From: Panacagrimonas sp965216845
GTDB taxonomy: Bacteria > Pseudomonadota > Gammaproteobacteria > Nevskiales > Nevskiaceae
Direction of reading: 5' to 3'
Assembly (NCBI GenBank): GCA_965216845.1
Contig: OZ244200.1
Span: 434,001 to 498,000, forward strand
DNA length: 64,000 nt
The stretch's first letter is position 1; every line of letters begins with the position of its first letter. Both the position numbers and the translations under genes were made by a program. The notes beneath the pieces were generated by a model that ran no database searches, was not told where the DNA came from, and saw only the letters and a program-made list of their open reading frames with translations. Positions 53,278 through 62,816 of the stretch are shown in pieces.

Positions 53278-56200
53278 TCAGAATAGTGGTGCGTGACCGG
53301 CAATGACCCTGTCAAAGCGCAGGGCATGTCCCTCCGCGCCTATTTTTCGGGCGCTGGCAATTGCGCTGTCCAACTGCATGCGAGCCAATTTCTCCTGTCC
53401 GTCCGCCGCCAGCAATCCGGCACGCATTTCATGAATCTGCGGCTGGATGGCCAAGCCGCCGGTTCGCGTCATCAAGACCTGTGCGCGCTCCAGTGCCGCA
53501 TGCAGCAACGAAGCTGGTTTGGCGATACCCGAACCGCTCATCAGCCACGACTTGACCCAAATCACCTGCGCCAGCGCTTCAAAATACAGGGCGCCTTGTT
53601 GTTTGGCGCGATCAATGGCCGCTTGCGCGCATCGCTGCGCATCGTCGAACTGCTTCAGCCCGATTTTCGCCTCCGCCAAAAAAGCGAGAACTTCAGATTC
53701 CACCTCCAGATGCGCGCGACGTTCCCGGCAGTGTTCCAGGCAGCGGCGCAATGCGCGATCCGCCGCAGGATAATCGGCCGATAGCAACAGACTGATCCCG
53801 CGCCCGCGCATGGCCAGACCGCGGGTGAAATCCGAAGCCACGCGCTCCGCCATTTCCAGGCCCCGCTTGGCATCGTCGGTCGCCTGTTTCACACGCGGAT
53901 GCTCCGGCGCATCACCGAACGGGTAGATCTCATCCGCGAAGTTGCTGAGCTGCCAGATCAGCTCCTCCACCAGACCGGCATCCTCGGTTTCGGCAAGGCC
54001 GGTGCGATGGGTTTGCAGCGCTTGCTCAAGCTTGCCCATCGCGGACTCGGTCAGCGCCAGACTGTTTTTTCCGGCCGCCAGAATGCTCCATCCGGCGGTG
54101 CGACCGAATTGATAGTCGCCCTGCGCCGTTTGGCAAGCCTGTCGCATCAGACGATCCGAAGCGGCTAGCTCTCCACGCACATATTTGGAATAGCTTTGAT
54201 TGGCAATCACCGCACCGCGCGACTCGGCGGAAACGCCGTCGAGCAACTCGGCCACCGCGTCCATGCCGGGGCCCCAACGGTCAACATAACCACGCATCAT
54301 GCCCAGGGCGGCCATGTGACCGGCGCGCACCAGCACCGCCAGGTCTGTCATGCCCGCGGATTCGGCCAGCGATCTTGCTTCGGATGCCTGCGCCTCCAGC
54401 TCATCGTCCGACATATCGAACCGCCAGGCGCCGCCGGACATCAGCGAAGTGAGAATCTGCAAACGCAGGTTCTGACGGTCGTCGCTTTGCGGCAGGTCCT
54501 GGGTCAACTCCAGCGCCCGACGCAGATAGCTCATTTCCTGCGTGCGAATGCCGGAAGCCAGATGTTGCGCGGCGCGCACATAAGCCCGTGCCGCCTGCAA
54601 TCGCTCACCGGCATTGTCCCAGTGATATGCCAGCAATGCGGCGACTTCATCTGCGTGATCAGCATGGAGTTCTTCGATGGCCTGCGCCACGCGCGCATGG
54701 ACTTGACGGCGGCGTTGCTTGAGCTGTGAATTGCGCGCAACCTCTTGGGTCAGGGCATGTTTGAACTCGAACCCTGCGGCGTCATCGTCGACTGCAAAAA
54801 TGAAGCCGCCAGCCCGCAGGGCGCTGAGATGCGATTTGAGCTCGGAATCTCCCAGATTGATGACTTGCGCCAACAAGGCTTGTGAGAACTCACGGCCAAT
54901 GACGGACGCCACCTGCACCACCGCCTTGATATCCGCGCTCAGGCGGTCAATACGCGCGGCCAACAAGGCTTGCACGGTTGCCGGAATTTCCACTTCTTCC
55001 AGCGGCCCGGTCAAGTGGTAAGTGGCGGAACGGATGCCGAGCGCGCCCGACTCGCGCAGAGATTGGACAATCTCCTCACAAAAGAAAGGGTTACCCGCAC
55101 TGCGTTTGTAAATTTCGCCGGCCAAGCCACGCACGCTGGGATCCGCACCCAGCACATCGGCCAACATCTGTTTCATGGCGATGGCGTCCAGCGGCGCCAG
55201 CTGCAATTGCCGACAATGGCCCGCCCGCACCCATGGGCTCGAATATTCAGGCCGATAAGCCAGTATCAGCATCACGCGACTGCCGGCGACCGCGGATACC
55301 CAATGCCTGATGAATTCGGCGCTGGCCTGATCCATCCAGTGAAGGTCTTCGATACAAACCACGAAACCTTCTATCTTGGGGTCAACCGCCCGAACCACCT
55401 CAGCCAGAATGGAGAAGATCTGCCGCTGCTTGGCATCGGCGTCCATCACCGGCGGCGCACGTTGCGGATCCGCCACCTCCATGAGCTCGTGAACCAGCGG
55501 CACGAATTTCAACAGCTCCGGGTCAACCGCGGACAGGCGCTGGTCAATCCGCTGTCGGGCCAGCGCAGGCTGCAAGGCCTCACTGATCCCGAAATAGTCG
55601 CGCAAGGCCTGCCGCACCGGCAGATAAGGGATGTTGCGTCCATGCGGCAGCGCGTAACCATGCATCACGGTGAGTCCGCGTGCTTTGCAACGCTGCAGGA
55701 ACTCGTAGCAGAGCCGGCTCTTGCCGGTCCCCGCGTCGGCGACGATTTCGACGACTTGCCCAAAGCCCTGCTGACTCTGCTTGAGTGCGGCTTCCAACAT
55801 CAGCAACTCGGCGTCGCGACCAACGAACGGACTCAGGCCGCGGTCGCGTGAAACATCAAATCGATTGGCTTCAGCGTTTGCTTTCTGCAATTTGAACAAC
55901 TCAATGGGACGTGAAAGCCCCTTGAGCTTGTGCATCCCCAGGCTTTCCAGTTCGCACAGGCCGCAAACCAGTCGCGCGCTGAACTCGGACAAGGTCACGG
56001 TGTTGGGCGCCGACATCGATTCCATGCGCTTGCCAACGCCCACCACATGACCCTGGGCGGTGTAATCCATGCGCAAGTCTTCGCCAATGCTGCCGACGAT
56101 GACCTCTCCTGAGTTCAAACCCACCCGCACCGAAATGGTTTCACCGTGTTTTTCCTGCAAGCGCTCGCTTAAACGGCGTGTGTTGGTACAGATGCGCAAG

Positions 56201-56742
56201 CCCGCCAGGCAGGCCTTGAGCGCATGGTCTTCCGCGCCGATGGGCGCACCGAACAAGGCCAGCAGGCCATCGCCGGTGTACTGGCTGATCGTGCCTTCCA
56301 GAAAATGCACGGCTTCAGCCAGCACGGCGAACATTTCGTTCATCAGCGCATGCCATTCCTCCGCGCCCAGGCGTTCTGCCAAATCCATGGAGCGAACCAC
56401 GTCACAGAACAGCACGGTGGCCTGCTTGCGTTCCCCCTCTATCGATGCGCGACTCGACAGAATCTGATCCACCAAATGGCGCGGCGCATAACCCTGGGTG
56501 CTGTATTGGGTGGCGATACCGCTGCGAAGCTCGGCGTCGCCCCCGTCCCAGACCAGCACCCGCCCATCTTCATCCCGCGCCAGCTTGCGGGCGTGGATCA
56601 GTTCGTCCTTGATGTCCTCCAGATCATCGTCCGTCAGGCCGAACTGCCGTTTCAAGCCACGGTAGGACACGCGACGTTCGGCCGACAAATAAGCTTTGAC
56701 GCGCTCCAGCAGGGTTCGAAAATCTTGTGCTTGGCCGTTCAC
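53278..56742 (-). CDS. Class III adenylate/guanylate cyclase with AAA and TPR-like domains
   Basis: This 1154-residue multidomain protein has an N-terminal helical segment (1-65), a class III cyclase domain (about 100-285) with metal-binding aspartates 114 and 158, an NTPase with Walker A ADAGTGKS (335-342), and a long helical repeat C-terminal half. Similar proteins are common in bacteria and probably act as signal-coupled ATPase scaffolds. Cyclase activity is not assured. The start is GTG 56742. Confidence 0.87.
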   Translation of the reverse strand: MNGQAQDFRTLLERVKAYLSAERRVSYRGLKRQFGLTDDDLEDIKDELIHARKLARDEDGRVLVWDGGDAELRSGIATQYSTQGYAPRHLVDQILSSRASIEGERKQATVLFCDVVRSMDLAERLGAEEWHALMNEMFAVLAEAVHFLEGTISQYTGDGLLALFGAPIGAEDHALKACLAGLRICTNTRRLSERLQEKHGETISVRVGLNSGEVIVGSIGEDLRMDYTAQGHVVGVGKRMESMSAPNTVTLSEFSARLVCGLCELESLGMHKLKGLSRPIELFKLQKANAEANRFDVSRDRGLSPFVGRDAELLMLEAALKQSQQGFGQVVEIVADAGTGKSRLCYEFLQRCKARGLTVMHGYALPHGRNIPYLPVRQALRDYFGISEALQPALARQRIDQRLSAVDPELLKFVPLVHELMEVADPQRAPPVMDADAKQRQIFSILAEVVRAVDPKIEGFVVCIEDLHWMDQASAEFIRHWVSAVAGSRVMLILAYRPEYSSPWVRAGHCRQLQLAPLDAIAMKQMLADVLGADPSVRGLAGEIYKRSAGNPFFCEEIVQSLRESGALGIRSATYHLTGPLEEVEIPATVQALLAARIDRLSADIKAVVQVASVIGREFSQALLAQVINLGDSELKSHLSALRAGGFIFAVDDDAAGFEFKHALTQEVARNSQLKQRRRQVHARVAQAIEELHADHADEVAALLAYHWDNAGERLQAARAYVRAAQHLASGIRTQEMSYLRRALELTQDLPQSDDRQNLRLQILTSLMSGGAWRFDMSDDELEAQASEARSLAESAGMTDLAVLVRAGHMAALGMMRGYVDRWGPGMDAVAELLDGVSAESRGAVIANQSYSKYVRGELAASDRLMRQACQTAQGDYQFGRTAGWSILAAGKNSLALTESAMGKLEQALQTHRTGLAETEDAGLVEELIWQLSNFADEIYPFGDAPEHPRVKQATDDAKRGLEMAERVASDFTRGLAMRGRGISLLLSADYPAADRALRRCLEHCRERRAHLEVESEVLAFLAEAKIGLKQFDDAQRCAQAAIDRAKQQGALYFEALAQVIWVKSWLMSGSGIAKPASLLHAALERAQVLMTRTGGLAIQPQIHEMRAGLLAADGQEKLARMQLDSAIASARKIGAEGHALRFDRVIAGHAPLF

Positions 56743-56782
56743 AGTGACCGACTATATCGGACGGGCGTACCCCGCCCAGCCA

Positions 56783-58351
56783 TCAGTACTGGATGCTGGA
56801 CGCAAAATCCTCCACCCGCGCATAGCGGTCAATATCCAGACCGCTATCGATCAGCCTGGCTTCGGTCTGCCGCAGGGCGGATTTGAAACGCCGCGCGGCG
56901 GCGCACAGGCTTTCGCTGTCGAATTCGTATTGCGCTTCCAGCATGGTTTCCACGTTGTGCGGCTTGAAAAAGATCTCGAACGCCAGCGTGGACTTGAACA
57001 TGTCCCAGCCGCTGAGGATTTCAGAGCGCCGGTAGGCCGGCGCCTGCGCCGAATCCGGCGGCGGCACGCGAATCCGAAAACAGGTGTGATGCGGCCCTGG
57101 ATCGTAATAGGTCTTGTGCTCGGTGGTGTGGTTGATGCCCACATCCCAGATGTAAGTGGTGATGGCCGTGATCAAATGCGGATAGCTGCCGTCCACTTGT
57201 TCCAGAATCTGCTGTTCATTGGGAAAGCCGGGCAGCCATTGGGCGATGTGATGCGCCCAGTTGCGGATGTAATAAAGCTCCTCTTTCCCCTGCTCCGACT
57301 CGCGTTGGCCATAAATATGCGCCACCACTTCGCTGACGAAAGAGCGGACCGTTTCGTAATAGACCTGCAAGAACGTGCCGTAACCGGACGGCACATCACG
57401 CGCGCTGCGGGGATAGGACCAACGCGGATGCGCCGGACCTGGGGTATCGGAAGGATCGTATTTCGAAAGAAAATGCGGATAGCCAATGTATCCCGCCGCC
57501 ACCAGTTGACGTACTTGTTCGCTGCTGCCCACGAAGGGCGCGTAGAACTCGCCGCGCGATTCGCTGACGATGGAATGGCCACCTTCCAGCACCGCGTGAT
57601 CCACCGACAAATGCAAGCGCAGATGCGGTTTCATCAGCTTGAACAGGGTGTGTTTGACCGGCACCGCGCTCTGGGTGATGGCGTTGACCGTGTCGTAGGG
57701 AAAATGCGCGGCCGGATGTCCGGTCAGGGACACGATGTGCGCGCCGCCCTGAATCGCGAAGTAGCGCGCCAGAATCCAGGCATTGCCGTCCTCGGGCGTG
57801 AGCAGGGTGTGCTTCCAGGCATTGCCTTGCAGGTGGCCGATGGAAATCGCCCGCGCTCGCCAGGGTGATGGCTGACCCTCACGCTCGAACAGAATCACCG
57901 TCGGCGCCACGTACATGCCGGCATAGGGCTGTACATCCTGAATCGGCGTGTAGTCCACCGAAGCGTATTCCTGTGCCGGATCCAGTCCCGGATAGCCGCC
58001 GAAGTAAGGATCGCTGCGCAGGTCTTCCACGGTCCGCAAGCGCATGTACTTGCTGTAGGTGGTGGTGGTCAGCATGCGCGCGAAAAATGTGTCGTCAAAA
58101 TGATCCAGCTTGTAATGCACAAACCAGTTGTACAGCGCCAAAGGCATCTTGGTGATCATGGCCTTGATGTAATTACGCTGCGCCGTGCGCGCCCAGTCGC
58201 GCCGGTCCGAGGTTGAGGGATGCAAAACCTCCGCCGCCATCGCCATGGGATGGTCCGGCGCCGGCTGCGGCCAGGGGCCGCGCCGATCGTGCAGAAAGTC
58301 GGTGCGCGGCAACGGATAATGCTGAAGATGCCCTGGATGGCTAGCCGACAT
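56783..58351 (-). CDS. Lipoxygenase-superfamily protein, divergent
   Basis: This 522-residue protein matches the lipoxygenase catalytic core by pattern: AWILARYFAIQGGAHIVSLT (191-210), then PVKHTLFKLMKPHLRLHLSV (231-250), and a C-terminal INHTTEHKTYY segment with His408 and His412. The usual metal-ligand spacing HxxxxH is replaced by H212-x3-H216, and the C-terminal residue is Tyr rather than Ile. It may therefore be an active variant or a non-catalytic relative. I chose ATG 58351; longer starts add no conserved sequence. It is divergent from the iron transporter. Confidence 0.65.
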   Translation of the reverse strand: MSASHPGHLQHYPLPRTDFLHDRRGPWPQPAPDHPMAMAAEVLHPSTSDRRDWARTAQRNYIKAMITKMPLALYNWFVHYKLDHFDDTFFARMLTTTTYSKYMRLRTVEDLRSDPYFGGYPGLDPAQEYASVDYTPIQDVQPYAGMYVAPTVILFEREGQPSPWRARAISIGHLQGNAWKHTLLTPEDGNAWILARYFAIQGGAHIVSLTGHPAAHFPYDTVNAITQSAVPVKHTLFKLMKPHLRLHLSVDHAVLEGGHSIVSESRGEFYAPFVGSSEQVRQLVAAGYIGYPHFLSKYDPSDTPGPAHPRWSYPRSARDVPSGYGTFLQVYYETVRSFVSEVVAHIYGQRESEQGKEELYYIRNWAHHIAQWLPGFPNEQQILEQVDGSYPHLITAITTYIWDVGINHTTEHKTYYDPGPHHTCFRIRVPPPDSAQAPAYRRSEILSGWDMFKSTLAFEIFFKPHNVETMLEAQYEFDSESLCAAARRFKSALRQTEARLIDSGLDIDRYARVEDFASSIQY

Positions 58352-58468
58352 GACGCCCCCGGTGACACGGCCCGGCGCTGAGCGGCCGATCCGCTGATTT
58401 GCTTTGCGATCCGCCCGGAGTTGATCTGATTCATTGACCTGAAGCAAGCCGAATGCCGGCGGCTAGGG

Positions 58469-58492
58469 TATAATTGCGAACCATTCTCATTT
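58469..58492 (+). promoter_or_regulatory. Fur box overlapping the fbpA promoter
   Basis: A perfect TATAAT (58469-58474) is followed at once by TTGCGAACCATTCTCATTT (58474-58492). Its complement, AAATGAGAATGGTTCGCAA, is close to the Fur consensus. The position would let Fur block the promoter when iron is plentiful. The -35 region is weak. Confidence 0.75.
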
Positions 58493-58505
58493 AACCGCCC
58501 AGGTC

Positions 58506-59528
58506 ATGCGCTTCTTCCTGTTGATCGTCACCTTGTGCGGCGCCCTTCTTGCTCCGCGCCCCGCATTCGCCGAAGAACCCGAGCTGGTGGTGTATTCGGC
58601 CCGCATCGATGAACTGATCAAGCCGGTGTTTGACCGCTACACGCAGACCACCGGCACCCGAGTCCGCTTCATCAGCGACAAGGAAGGCCCGCTGATGCAA
58701 CGGCTCAAGGCCGAGGGCGAAGCCACCCCGGCAGACCTGCTGATCACCGTCGACGCCGGCAACCTGTGGCAGGCCGCCAGGCTGGAGTTGCTGCAGCCGG
58801 TGGAATCCGAGGTGCTGCAAAACAATATTCCGGCGCACCTGCGCGACCCCGGGCACCGCTGGTTTGGCGTCTCCATCCGCGCCCGCACCATCGTTTATCA
58901 CAGTGGACGGGTGAAGCCGGCGGACCTGAGCAGTTACGAAAACCTGACCGCCTCGCAATGGAAAAAGCGCCTTTGCCTGCGCACGTCGAAAAAAGTCTAT
59001 AACCAGTCACTGGTGGCGATGATGCTGGCGCGCCTGGGCACACAGCGCACGGAGCAAATCGTCGGCGGCTGGGTGGAAAATCTGGCCGCCGCACCGTTTG
59101 CCAGCGACAACGAGGTGATGAAGGCGATCCAGGCCGGGCGCTGCGACGTGGGCCTGGTCAACACTTATTACTTTGGCCGCTTGCAGCGCGATCAGCCGGA
59201 CACCGCGTTGAAGCTGTACTGGCCCAATCAAGGCGACATCGGGGAAGATCAGCTTGGCGGCGTTCACGTGAATGTCTCGGGTGCGGCGATCACGCGGCAC
59301 GCGCCGCATCCCGCAGAGGCGAAGAAGTTCCTGGAATGGCTTTCGGGTGAGGAGGCGCAACAGCTGTTCGCCGCGCTGAATCTGGAATTCCCGGTGAATC
59401 CGGAGGTGGCGCCGGACCCCGCCGTCGCCGCCTGGGGAGGCTTCCGGCAGGACGGCACCAATCTGGCGCAGGCCGGCGCGCTGCAAGCCGACGCCGTTCG
59501 GCTGATGGACCGGGTCGGATATAAATAA
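58506..59528 (+). CDS. fbpA: Ferric iron ABC transporter, periplasmic binding protein
   Basis: This 340-residue protein has a signal peptide (1-22, ending AFA) and the ferric-binding fold; the Tyr pair Tyr221-Tyr222 (NTYYFGR) is the expected iron ligand. It delivers ferric iron to the permease that follows. It is preceded by a Fur box. A heptamer array sits between its stop and the permease start. FutA and IdiA are alternative names for the family. Confidence 0.93.
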   Translation: MRFFLLIVTLCGALLAPRPAFAEEPELVVYSARIDELIKPVFDRYTQTTGTRVRFISDKEGPLMQRLKAEGEATPADLLITVDAGNLWQAARLELLQPVESEVLQNNIPAHLRDPGHRWFGVSIRARTIVYHSGRVKPADLSSYENLTASQWKKRLCLRTSKKVYNQSLVAMMLARLGTQRTEQIVGGWVENLAAAPFASDNEVMKAIQAGRCDVGLVNTYYFGRLQRDQPDTALKLYWPNQGDIGEDQLGGVHVNVSGAAITRHAPHPAEAKKFLEWLSGEEAQQLFAALNLEFPVNPEVAPDPAVAAWGGFRQDGTNLAQAGALQADAVRLMDRVGYK

Positions 59529-59529
59529 G

Positions 59530-59553
59530 CAGTTTCCAGTTTCCAGTTTCCAG
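59530..59553 (+). repeat. Short heptamer array between fbpA and fbpB
   Basis: About 3.4 copies of CAGTTTC begin one base after the fbpA stop codon and end ten bases before the fbpB start. No inverted partner is visible here. It has the same unit and the same position between stop and start as the arrays in the nuo operon. Confidence 0.9.
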
Positions 59554-59563
59554 GCGTGATGCA

Positions 59564-61207
59564 TTGGCGGCATTACTGAAAACGCGCGCCGCTCGGGCTG
59601 GAAAGCCCGGGTGGCATTTGAGCGGCTGGCATGGGTTGGCCGCCCTGGTGGCGCTGCCAACGCTGGTGCCGCTGGTGGTGACGCTGTCGTCCTTCAAACA
59701 ACTGGATACCGAGCTTTGGACGCATTTGCTGCAATACGTGCTGCCGCAAGTGCTCCCCGCAACCCTGTGGCTGGTACTGTGTGTTTGCCTCGGCGTCGCC
59801 ATCATTGGCACCGGCCTGGCGGCGCTGATCGGGTTGTGTGATTTCCCCGGGCGCCGCTTTTTTTCCTGGGCGCTGATGTTGCCGATGGCGGTGCCGGCCT
59901 ACGTGCTGGCCACTGCATTCATCGGCATGCTGGACTATTCCGGCGCCATCGCCAGCGGCTTGCGCTCCGCCGGCATCGGGCTGCCGGAAATCCGCTCGCT
60001 GCCGGGTCTGATCACGGTGATGTCGCTGGCGCTTTACCCTTATGTTTATCTGTTGGCGCGCAGCGCCTTCGCCACCCAGAGCGCGAGGGCGATGGAAGCC
60101 GCGCGCACCCTGGGATTTGGTCCCGCGCAAGCCTTTGTCCGCGTTGCCCTGCCGATGGCGATGCCGGCCATTGCCGCCGGCACGGTATTGGCGGCAATGG
60201 AAACGCTGGCGGATTTTGGAACGGTGGCGGCATTCAATTACGACACCTTCACCACCGCCATTTACAAAGCCTGGTTCGCCCTGTTTTCGTTGCAGTCGGC
60301 GCTGCAGCTGGCCGGCGCGCTGGTATTGATCGCGGCCTTGTTGCTGGGGTTGCAGTCGATGATCAAGGGTCGATCACGGTTCGTTCAAAGTGGCCCGCCC
60401 GCGCAACGTTTGACGCTGCACGGGGTTCAGGCATGGGCAGCCAGCGCCGGTTGCAGTCTGGTGCTGCTTGCCGGATTCGGCCTGCCGGTGGCGCAGCTCG
60501 GCCAATGGAGCATCCAGCGACTGGATGCGGAACTGGACGCCGCTTACCTGGGGTTGCTCATCAACTCGCTCAGCCTTGGCGTCATGGTGGCATTGCTGGC
60601 CTGCGTCGCCATGTTGTTACTCAACTATGCGCAACGCCGTCAGCCCGATGCCTGGACCCGGACCTGTGCCCGTATCGCAACGCTGGGATATGCCCTGCCC
60701 GGCACCTTGCTGGCGATTGGCCTGTACGCCGGCCTGAGCCGAATCAGCCAGCTCATCGATCACGGCAGCGGCGTATCGCTTGCCTTGCAAAGCGGATTGC
60801 TGACGCTGTTACTGGCCCTGGCGGTGCGCTTCGCGGCGGTGGCACATGCGCCGCTCAATGCCGGCATGGAACGCATTCGACCGTCATTGGACGAAGCCTC
60901 GCAACTGATGGGGGTGACCGGCTTTGGACAGATCTGGAAGGTCCACCTGCCCTTGCTGCGACCGGGGATGCTGACCGCCGCCGCGCTGGTGCTGGTGGAC
61001 GTGATCAAGGAAATGCCGATCACGCTGATGACGCGACCGTTCGGCTGGGATACCTTGTCCATCCGCGTGTTTGAGCTCACCAGTGAAGGCCAGTGGGAAC
61101 GTGCGGCGTTGCCGGCGATGGGGATCGTTTTCGCCGGACTGGTGCCGGTCATGCTTCTGATCCGGCACATGGATCGACCGGTGACCGGGGCGCCATCATG
61201 GACTTGA
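59564..61207 (+). CDS. fbpB: Ferric iron ABC transporter, permease
   Basis: This 547-residue protein is a fusion of two permease halves, with about twelve membrane helices and two EAA loops (EAARTLGFGPAQAFVRVALP and EASQLMGVTGFGQIWKVHLP). The start is TTG 59564; no in-frame ATG lies close by, and the nearby GTG and ATG codons are out of frame. The heptamer array upstream may affect its translation. It overlaps fbpC by ten bases. Confidence 0.93.
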   Translation: MAALLKTRAARAGKPGWHLSGWHGLAALVALPTLVPLVVTLSSFKQLDTELWTHLLQYVLPQVLPATLWLVLCVCLGVAIIGTGLAALIGLCDFPGRRFFSWALMLPMAVPAYVLATAFIGMLDYSGAIASGLRSAGIGLPEIRSLPGLITVMSLALYPYVYLLARSAFATQSARAMEAARTLGFGPAQAFVRVALPMAMPAIAAGTVLAAMETLADFGTVAAFNYDTFTTAIYKAWFALFSLQSALQLAGALVLIAALLLGLQSMIKGRSRFVQSGPPAQRLTLHGVQAWAASAGCSLVLLAGFGLPVAQLGQWSIQRLDAELDAAYLGLLINSLSLGVMVALLACVAMLLLNYAQRRQPDAWTRTCARIATLGYALPGTLLAIGLYAGLSRISQLIDHGSGVSLALQSGLLTLLLALAVRFAAVAHAPLNAGMERIRPSLDEASQLMGVTGFGQIWKVHLPLLRPGMLTAAALVLVDVIKEMPITLMTRPFGWDTLSIRVFELTSEGQWERAALPAMGIVFAGLVPVMLLIRHMDRPVTGAPSWT

Positions 61208-62238
61208 AGCTGGAAGCGGTCGTCAGCGGCTATGGCGAGCAGCCGGTGTTGCAAGCACTGAGTCTGGCGCTCGATGCCGGCGAAGTGGGTTGCCTGCTGG
61301 GCGCATCGGGTTGCGGCAAAACCACCGCCCTGCGCGCCATCGCCGGGTTTCAGCCCCTGCAGGGCGGCCGCATCCTCTGCGGCGGGAAAACCCTGTCTGA
61401 ACCGGGGCGAACGCTGGCGCCGGAGAAACGCGGCGTCGGCATGCTGTTTCAGGATCTGGCGCTGTTGCCGCACCTGAACACCCGCAAAAACATCGCCTTC
61501 GGCCTGCATCGTCTGCCGGAAAAACAACGCCAGGCGCGGGTAGATACGCTGTTGGAACTGACCGGACTGCGTGCCGCCGCCGATGCTTTTCCGCATGAAC
61601 TGTCCGGCGGTCAACAACAACGCGTGGCACTGGCGCGCGCGCTGGCACCCAAGCCGCGCCTGCTGTTGCTGGACGAACCGTTTTCGGCCCTGGATCTGGC
61701 GCTTCGCGAGCGCCTGTCGCGCGAGGTCCGCGACATTCTGCGACACGAAAACACCACCGCACTGCTGGTCACACATTCGCAACTGGAAGCCTTTGCCATG
61801 GCGGACCGGCTTGGCGTGATGCGCGGCGGACAACTGCTTCAGTGGGACACGCCCTACCGGCTTTACCATCACCCGCGCAGCCCCTGGGTTGCCGACTTCA
61901 TCGGTGAAGGCCGCTTCATTCGTGGGCAGGCGAACTCCGGAGGAACGCTGAGCACCGAACTCGGCACACTGCAAGGCAGCGACCCCTCACTCCCCGCCGG
62001 GCCTTGCGACGTGTTGCTGCGACCCGATGATGTGGTGCATGACGATCAAAGCGCACTCAGCGCCGAAGTGATCGCGCGGCGCTTTCGCGGTGCCGAATTT
62101 CTCTACGAACTGCGGCTGCCTTCGGGAACCCAACTGCTATCGCTGGTACCCAGCCATCACGACCACCGCGTCGGATCACACATCGGCATTCGGCTGGACG
62201 TGGCGCACGTCATCGCCTTCCAGGCACGCGCGGCGTAG
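61198..62238 (+). CDS. fbpC: Ferric iron ABC transporter, ATP-binding protein
   Basis: This 346-residue ATPase has Walker A GASGCGKTT, signature LSGGQQQR, Walker B LLLLDEPFSALD and an H-loop (VTHSQLEAFAMADR), followed by a C-terminal regulatory domain (about 240-346). ATG 61198 overlaps the permease stop. It powers iron uptake in the fbpABC operon. Confidence 0.95.
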   Translation: MDLKLEAVVSGYGEQPVLQALSLALDAGEVGCLLGASGCGKTTALRAIAGFQPLQGGRILCGGKTLSEPGRTLAPEKRGVGMLFQDLALLPHLNTRKNIAFGLHRLPEKQRQARVDTLLELTGLRAAADAFPHELSGGQQQRVALARALAPKPRLLLLDEPFSALDLALRERLSREVRDILRHENTTALLVTHSQLEAFAMADRLGVMRGGQLLQWDTPYRLYHHPRSPWVADFIGEGRFIRGQANSGGTLSTELGTLQGSDPSLPAGPCDVLLRPDDVVHDDQSALSAEVIARRFRGAEFLYELRLPSGTQLLSLVPSHHDHRVGSHIGIRLDVAHVIAFQARAA

Positions 62239-62246
62239 AAATCGTA

Positions 62247-62816
62247 TTACTTCGCGCCCGGCAGAAAAGCTTTGGCGGACGCCGGCACCTTGTCGGGGTG
62301 AATGGTCACGCCGTGTTTCGTCGCCTCCTGGCCGATCAGCTTGCCGACCGCACCGGGTGACTCCGGGTTTTCGGCGCGAATCCGCGCAACCACCGCGTCA
62401 AAGAATTCGGTGAAATCACCGGGCGTGATCACCAGCAACAGCCTCGCCGGCGCATCGCTTGCGTTCCAGAAACCGTGCAGATGCCCGCGCGGCAACACCA
62501 CCAGGGTGCCAGCCCTGGCGCTCAGCGTCTGCTCCCGGTCAAGAAACTGCACCTCCCCTTCCAGCACGTAAAAGTGTTCGTCCTCGCGACTGTGAACATG
62601 CGGCGGCGCGCCAAAGCTGCGCGGCGGAACAATCAGCTCCTGAATCGAGGCGCCGCCCGGCGTATCAGCCGCTCTGGCCAGCACTTTGAGGGCATGCCCA
62701 GGAAAGGGCACGGACTCCACGTCATCCGCCCTGACCACTTGTGGCTGGGGGTGCGCCCAGCCAGCGGTCGCGACCAGCCAGAGAGTGACCACAAACAGAA
62801 ATCTGGTGCGAATCAT
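62247..62816 (-). CDS. Exported cupin-domain protein
   Basis: This 189-residue protein has a signal peptide (1-22, ending GWA), and its cupin motif HVHSREDEHFYVLEGEVQFL resembles small metal-binding cupins. Substrate and role are unknown. It is convergent with fbpC. I chose ATG 62816 behind AGGAG. A second exported cupin gene lies at 30870. Confidence 0.8.
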   Translation of the reverse strand: MIRTRFLFVVTLWLVATAGWAHPQPQVVRADDVESVPFPGHALKVLARAADTPGGASIQELIVPPRSFGAPPHVHSREDEHFYVLEGEVQFLDREQTLSARAGTLVVLPRGHLHGFWNASDAPARLLLVITPGDFTEFFDAVVARIRAENPESPGAVGKLIGQEATKHGVTIHPDKVPASAKAFLPGAK

